From assembly GCF_024267675.1 (NCBI RefSeq), contig NZ_JALDYX010000021.1, positions 1-64,000 of the forward strand: 64,000 bases of DNA. The letters run 5' to 3'. The notes below the pieces were generated by a model. It made no database searches. It was given only the letters and a program-made list of their open reading frames with translations, and was not told where the DNA came from. Origin of the DNA: Marinobacterium sedimentorum. GTDB taxonomy: Bacteria; Pseudomonadota; Gammaproteobacteria; Pseudomonadales; Balneatricaceae. The translations under genes and the position numbers were made by a program. Positions within the stretch are counted from its first letter, which is position 1; each line of letters starts with the position of its first letter. Shown here piece by piece: positions 58,606 to 64,000 of this stretch.

Positions 58606-60462
58606 ATGGCAGGTCGTATCCCGCAATATTTTATCGACGATCTTCTGGCCCGCGTCAATATCATTGACGTCGTCGACGGCCGCGTTGAACGCCTCAAGCG
58701 CGCCGGCAAGAACTACTCCGGGCTCTGCCCGTTCCACAAGGAAAAGTCTCCCTCCTTCAGTGTCAGCCCCGAGAAGCAGTTCTACTACTGTTTTGGCTGT
58801 GGCGCCGGCGGTAATGCCATCGGCTTCCTGATGGAATATGATCGCCTCGACTTTCCCGTCGCCGTGGAAGAACTCGCCCGCCTGGCCGGCATGGAAGTGC
58901 CGCGCGAAAACAACAGCCCACAGCAGGCCCAGCGCGAAAAGCAGCTCAAGGACCTCTATGGCATTCTCGATGAAGCCGCCCGCTTCTATCAGCAGCAACT
59001 GACCCAGCACCCCCAGCGCGACATCGCCGTCAGCTACCTCAAGGGGCGCGGCCTCAGCGGCCAGGCAGCCAAAGCCTTCGGAATTGGCTATGCCCCCGTC
59101 GGCTGGGACAACCTGATGCAGGCGCTGGGCGCTGACAAGCAGCGCATCGAGGCGCTGGAACAGGCCGGCATGCTGATCCACAACGAAGAGCGCAACAGCC
59201 ACTATGACCGCTTTCGCGAGCGCATCATGTTCCCGATCCGGGACATGCGTGGCCGCGTCATCGCTTTCGGCGGCCGGGTTCTGGGGGATGAAAAACCCAA
59301 ATACCTCAACTCCCCCGAAACCGAGACCTTCCACAAGGGCCGTGAGCTCTATGGCCTCTACGAAGCGCGCCAGACCAATGCCCAGCTACAGCGGCTGTTG
59401 ATCGTCGAAGGCTATATGGATGTCGTCGGCCTGGCTCAGAACGGCATTCACTACGCCGTGGCCACCCTGGGCACCGCCACCAGCGCCCAGCACCTGGAGC
59501 GGCTGTTCAAGGTCGTACCCGAAGTCGTGTTCTGCTTCGATGGCGATGAAGCCGGTCGCAAGGCCGCAAGCCGGGCGCTGGAAACCACCCTGCCGGTGAT
59601 CCGCGACGGCCAGGAAGCCCGCTTTCTGTTTCTGCCCGAAGGCGAAGACCCGGACAGCCTGGTGCGCACCGAGGGCCGGGATGCCTTCCAGACCCGCATC
59701 GACCAGGCACTGCCACTGTCGGAGTATTTTTTCCGCTCCCAGACCGAGCAGGCAGATCTGGAAAGCATGGACGGGCGCGCCCGTTTCAGCACCCGCGCCC
59801 TGCCGCTGATCCGCGCCATGCAGCCGAGCCTGCTGCAGCAAATGATGCTTGAGCGCATCTGCGAGATCACCGGCCTGTCGCTGGAACAGATCAATAGCGT
59901 GATCAACCTGCACCAGGTCACCACAGATACGACGGTTCCAGAACGCCCACCAGCGCCGGCACAGCCCGGCCCACCGGCTAGCCGCTCAGCGGGGCCACAA
60001 AGCCAGAACATGCCCAGCCGCCGGCCGCGGCCACGCAGCCAGACGGGCAACCTGGACCTGTGCGACAAGGCGATCTCCTGCCTGCTGCACTTCCCCCGAC
60101 TGGCCGCCAGCATACCGGCGGCGAGCGAACTCCAGGGCATGGCCGAGCGCAATGCAGACATGCTGATCGCCCTGGTGGACTATCTGCAGACAACCCCCAA
60201 CTCGTCCCTCGGCACCCTGGTGGTCGACTGGCAGGAAGACCCGCAGCGCTCGGCCTGGCTGATGCTGCTGAACGAAATCGCCCATAACACCCCGCTGGCG
60301 GACGGCGCCGAACGCGAACTGCAGGACGCGGTTAGCCGCCTGCTGCGCGAGCGCCGCCCGGAAATGGAACTGGATGCACTGCTGAAAAAGAACCGACAGT
60401 CACCCCTGACCCAGGCCGAAAAACAGCGCCTGACAGCCCTCCTGGCAAGCCGACAAAATTAA
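58606..60462 (+). CDS. dnaG: DNA primase
   Basis: Makes RNA primers at the replication fork. The 618-residue protein has the N-terminal CHC2 zinc domain (CPFHKEKSPSFSV and YCFGCGAGGNA, residues 40-65), the Toprim catalytic core with LIVEGYMDVVGLAQ near residue 265 and FCFDGDEAGRKAA near 308, a Pro-rich linker (about residues 445-480), and a C-terminal DnaB-binding helical domain. It follows yqeY by 32 bp and precedes rpoD by ~155 bp. Confidence 0.97.
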   Translation: MAGRIPQYFIDDLLARVNIIDVVDGRVERLKRAGKNYSGLCPFHKEKSPSFSVSPEKQFYYCFGCGAGGNAIGFLMEYDRLDFPVAVEELARLAGMEVPRENNSPQQAQREKQLKDLYGILDEAARFYQQQLTQHPQRDIAVSYLKGRGLSGQAAKAFGIGYAPVGWDNLMQALGADKQRIEALEQAGMLIHNEERNSHYDRFRERIMFPIRDMRGRVIAFGGRVLGDEKPKYLNSPETETFHKGRELYGLYEARQTNAQLQRLLIVEGYMDVVGLAQNGIHYAVATLGTATSAQHLERLFKVVPEVVFCFDGDEAGRKAASRALETTLPVIRDGQEARFLFLPEGEDPDSLVRTEGRDAFQTRIDQALPLSEYFFRSQTEQADLESMDGRARFSTRALPLIRAMQPSLLQQMMLERICEITGLSLEQINSVINLHQVTTDTTVPERPPAPAQPGPPASRSAGPQSQNMPSRRPRPRSQTGNLDLCDKAISCLLHFPRLAASIPAASELQGMAERNADMLIALVDYLQTTPNSSLGTLVVDWQEDPQRSAWLMLLNEIAHNTPLADGAERELQDAVSRLLRERRPEMELDALLKKNRQSPLTQAEKQRLTALLASRQN

Positions 60463-60539
60463 TCTTGGTCGCTGCGCAACTCCCGCCGCAGAAATCTGGT
60501 CTATTTTTAATGGGTGCTGTACCGAAAATCGGTGCCAAC

Positions 60540-60568
60540 TGGATTTAAGCCATCTTCGAATGTATAAT
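60540..60568 (+). promoter_or_regulatory. Possible internal promoter before rpoD
   Basis: A perfect TATAAT lies at 60563-60568 in the gap after dnaG, with TGGATT (60540-60545) at 17-bp spacing as a weak -35. An internal promoter here would let rpoD be expressed apart from rpsU-dnaG, as in other gammaproteobacteria. The weak -35 keeps confidence low. Confidence 0.45.
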
Positions 60569-60618
60569 ATCGCGCTCTCTTTTACGCCACCTATCTTTCA
60601 TCTTCTCGTAGGGCCTCT

Positions 60619-62457
<1,839 letters not shown>

Positions 62458-62483
62458 GCCGCACTTGGCGTAACGCACCACAG

Positions 62484-62511
62484 AAAACCGCAGCCCAGGC
62501 TGCGGTTTTTT
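62484..62511 (+). terminator. Rho-independent terminator after rpoD
   Basis: AAAACCGCAGCC pairs with GGCTGCGGTTTT around a two-base centre (looser in RNA), followed by more T. It is about 25 bp after the rpoD stop codon and ends the rpsU-dnaG-rpoD operon. Confidence 0.9.
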
Positions 62512-62573
62512 CTTGTCACCAAGAAGCTGCGATTCTTTGTGGGCAAGAAAACCGCAGGAATTTCAAACGGCTA

Positions 62574-62602
62574 TTGGCTCCGAGTACAGCAGCCGTTATA
62601 AT
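62574..62602 (+). promoter_or_regulatory. Promoter of tRNA-Ile(CAT)
   Basis: TTGGCT (62574-62579) and a perfect TATAAT (62597-62602) are separated by 17 bp. Transcription would begin near 62609, eight bases before the tRNA. Confidence 0.78.
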
Positions 62603-62616
62603 TCGCCCTCGTTGAC

Positions 62617-62693
62617 GGGCCCATAGCTCAGTTGGTTAGAGCAATCGACTCATAATCGATTGGTCGCAGGTTCAAGTCCTGCTGGGCCCACCA
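62617..62693 (+). tRNA. tRNA-Ile (CAT anticodon, read as AUA after lysidine modification)
   Basis: A full cloverleaf: acceptor GGGCCCA/TGGGCCC, D arm with AGCTCAGTTGGTTAGAGC, anticodon loop CTCATAA, T arm GCAGG-TTCAAGT-CCTGC, and encoded CCA. The anticodon CAT could be Met, but the acceptor and the flanking GACTCATAATC stem match the minor isoleucine tRNA whose C34 is changed to lysidine by TilS to read AUA. A tRNA-Ile2 next to rpoD also occurs in Pseudomonas. Confidence 0.93.
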
Positions 62694-62957
62694 CTCCTTG
62701 CACTCCTCGAAACAGCCACGCCAGTCCTCATTGGACTATTCAATCCTCAAATCACAGATTTGAGTCGCACAAAACGATCAAAGCTGTGCTTTGAGTAAAT
62801 CTCGTTTTGTTGCTCTGCTGGGCCCTACCACGTAATTGCATGTTTCCGTAGGAGTGGCGTCCCGCCGCGAACAACCGCAGAGCTTCGTCGCGAGGTATCA
62901 TGCCCGAGGTTGGGTACGCGGCTCCTACGGGCGTTCAGGCCCACCGCTCCTTGCATT
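62694..62957. repeat. Structured segment bounded by copies of the tRNA 3' flank
   Basis: The end of the tRNA with its flank, GGCCCACCACTCCTTGCACT (62685-62704), recurs as GGCCCACCGCTCCTTGCATT at 62938-62957 (18 of 20), and a shorter copy CTGCTGGGCCCTACCAC of the tRNA end is at 62815-62831. Between them lie perfect hairpins: AGTCC/GGACT (62723-62737), CTCAAATC/GATTTGAG (62746-62764), and a nested ACAAAACGA/TCGTTTTGT (62769-62810) enclosing TCAAAGC/GCTTTGA. No gene is present. The layout resembles a small insertion that duplicated its tRNA 3'-end target. The rest of the gap up to 63167 shows nothing else recognisable. Confidence 0.6.
62846..62931. repeat. REPIN-like pair of inverted REP arms
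   Basis: CCGTAGGAGTGGCGTCCCGCC begins at 62846 and the inverted arm CGCGGCTCCTACGG ends near 62930; the two face each other around about 60 bp. Single arms or hairpins with the same CCGTAGGAG core occur at 36985 and 56496. Two inverted REP arms are the typical REPIN form moved by RAYT transposases, none of which is in this window. Confidence 0.55.
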
Positions 62958-63167
62958 GTCTGTGTGCAACTCTGCTCACCTGCGCCCGGAGTCCCGACTG
63001 CATCGCTCGATCCTGCTTTCATCGATCAGCCCACCAGCAGGCTATTATCCCGCCCCTTGTACTGATTGCAGATATATTTGCTGATTGACTTCACCATGTT
63101 TGACATCCCCTGCCGGCAAAACTAGATTGCGCCTGTCCTTGTTCTCCTCTTCGTTTGGAAGCCTTTA

Positions 63168-64000
63168 GTGATCCTCACCCTGCTGCCCCTGTTTTCACTG
63201 TTGCTGAGCTGCTTCATCATGATGCTCGGCTTCGGACTTATCGGCCTGTTACTGCCCGTGCGCATGGGTATTGAGGGCATGAGTACGGACACCATCGGTC
63301 TGGTGCTGTCGATGTATGCCGTCGGCATGCTGTTCGGCGGCCTCTATAGCCGTGTGCTGATTATTCGCGCCGGCCATATTCGCATGTTTGCCGCGGTTGC
63401 AGCCCTGGCCGCCATCAGTATTCTGGCCTGCGGCCTGTCCACCAATGCCTGGCTCTGGGGCGCCATGCGCATGCTGATGGGCTTTTGCATCGCCTGCACC
63501 TATGCCGCCATCGACAGCTGGCTGAGCGAAAGCGCCACCGCCAAAACCCGTGGCCGCATTCTGGCGGCCAACCAGATCGTCATCATGGGCGCCTTCTTCA
63601 TCGGACAGTTCCTGCTGAACCTGGCGGACCCTGGCACCCAAACCCTGTTCATGGTGGCCGGCATGCTGCTGGCGCTGGCGCTGGTGCCCATCGTCATGAG
63701 CCGAAAATCCGGCCCCGCTGTGGCGGATATCCGCTCCATGTCGATGCTGGATCTGTTCCGGCTTTCGCCACTGGGCGTAGTGGCCTGCTTTTTCTGCGGC
63801 CTGCTCTATGGTGGCCTGCTCAACATGCTGCCGCTGTTTGCCAGCAGCCACGGCCTGAGCGGATTTGATCTGTCACTGTTCATGGCGTCCGCCATATTCG
63901 GCGCCTTTATACTGCAGATTCCGGTGGGCTTCCTGTCGGACCATTTCGACCGCCGAACGGTGCTCTTCGTGCTGCTGCTGATCACCATCGTTGCCTGCCT
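63168..64000 (+). CDS. MFS transporter (3' end outside window)
   Basis: The first 277 residues of a major facilitator superfamily transporter. Hydrophobic segments follow each other through the whole length, starting with LLPLFSLLLSCFIMMLGFGL, and the inter-helix loops show the MFS pattern (G-x-L-Y-S-R after segment 2; LSDHFDRRTVL at the later 8-9-type loop). The GTG at 63168 follows GGAAG; no ATG is suitably placed. The sequence most resembles the YcaD-like subgroup. The substrate is unknown. Confidence 0.82.
   Translation, partial: MILTLLPLFSLLLSCFIMMLGFGLIGLLLPVRMGIEGMSTDTIGLVLSMYAVGMLFGGLYSRVLIIRAGHIRMFAAVAALAAISILACGLSTNAWLWGAMRMLMGFCIACTYAAIDSWLSESATAKTRGRILAANQIVIMGAFFIGQFLLNLADPGTQTLFMVAGMLLALALVPIVMSRKSGPAVADIRSMSMLDLFRLSPLGVVACFFCGLLYGGLLNMLPLFASSHGLSGFDLSLFMASAIFGAFILQIPVGFLSDHFDRRTVLFVLLLITIVAC

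Noticed and set aside
62811..62831. A second, degenerate tRNA gene
   Set aside because: Only the 3' end of the tRNA is copied; there is no D arm or anticodon arm upstream of it.

Overview
The window is chromosomal DNA of a GC-rich gammaproteobacterium. Gene content and order (rpe-gph-trpE, trpGDC, the lptD-surA-pdxA-rsmA-apaG-apaH run, folK-folB, rpsU-yqeY-dnaG-rpoD, bioBFHCD, rpsF-rpsR-DUF2232-rplI-dnaB) are Pseudomonas-like. The dispersed elements and the TRAP/5-oxoprolinase block fit a marine Oceanospirillales-type relative such as Marinobacterium. The genus is inference; the class is secure.

Layout. 1-3152: end of a dienelactone hydrolase gene, then an AraC-type regulator followed closely by a PAS-linked class III adenylate cyclase. 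Antisense to the AraC leader is a possible small RNA with GGA-loop hairpins and its own terminator. 3.5-8.1 kb: minus-strand bioBFHCD. 8.4-15.6 kb: plus-strand comF, a Na/Pi cotransporter-like gene, a TauE/SafE permease, trmO, bioA, a glycine-zipper protein and a thioesterase. Three copies of a short element with inverted ends (A, B, C) lie around these biotin genes. 15.7-19.3 kb: rpsF-rpsR-DUF2232-rplI and dnaB. 19.5-22.4 kb: an OsmC protein and trpGDC.

22.7-34.9 kb is the most accessory-looking part: a zinc peptidase, a DCC thiol protein, a short NAD-glutamate dehydrogenase, pxpABC (5-oxoprolinase), a TRAP transporter, a DUF1445 protein (D-glutamate cyclase-like) and a LysR regulator. Together they suggest uptake of an acidic substrate and conversion through 5-oxoproline and glutamate to 2-oxoglutarate. 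35-38.8 kb: ETF-ubiquinone oxidoreductase, etfA and etfB. 39-42 kb: trpE with a possible Trp-containing leader peptide, gph and rpe. 42-55 kb: DUF3530, djlA, the MurNAc-recycling pair murU-amgK, and divergently lptD to cca, then folK-folB. 55.8-62.5 kb: plsY, tsaD and the macromolecular-synthesis genes rpsU-yqeY-dnaG-rpoD, followed by tRNA-Ile(CAT) and the start of an MFS transporter gene.

The most unusual signals are non-coding. Diverged copies of the 3' ends of bioA, of the ETF-QO gene and of the tRNA lie just downstream of the intact genes. Heptanucleotide tandem repeats abut two stop codons. Hairpins that present GGA in the loop, as CsrA/RsmA sites do, recur in the AraC leader, in elements A and C and in the dnaB leader. 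No CRISPR array, prophage or complete insertion sequence was seen.
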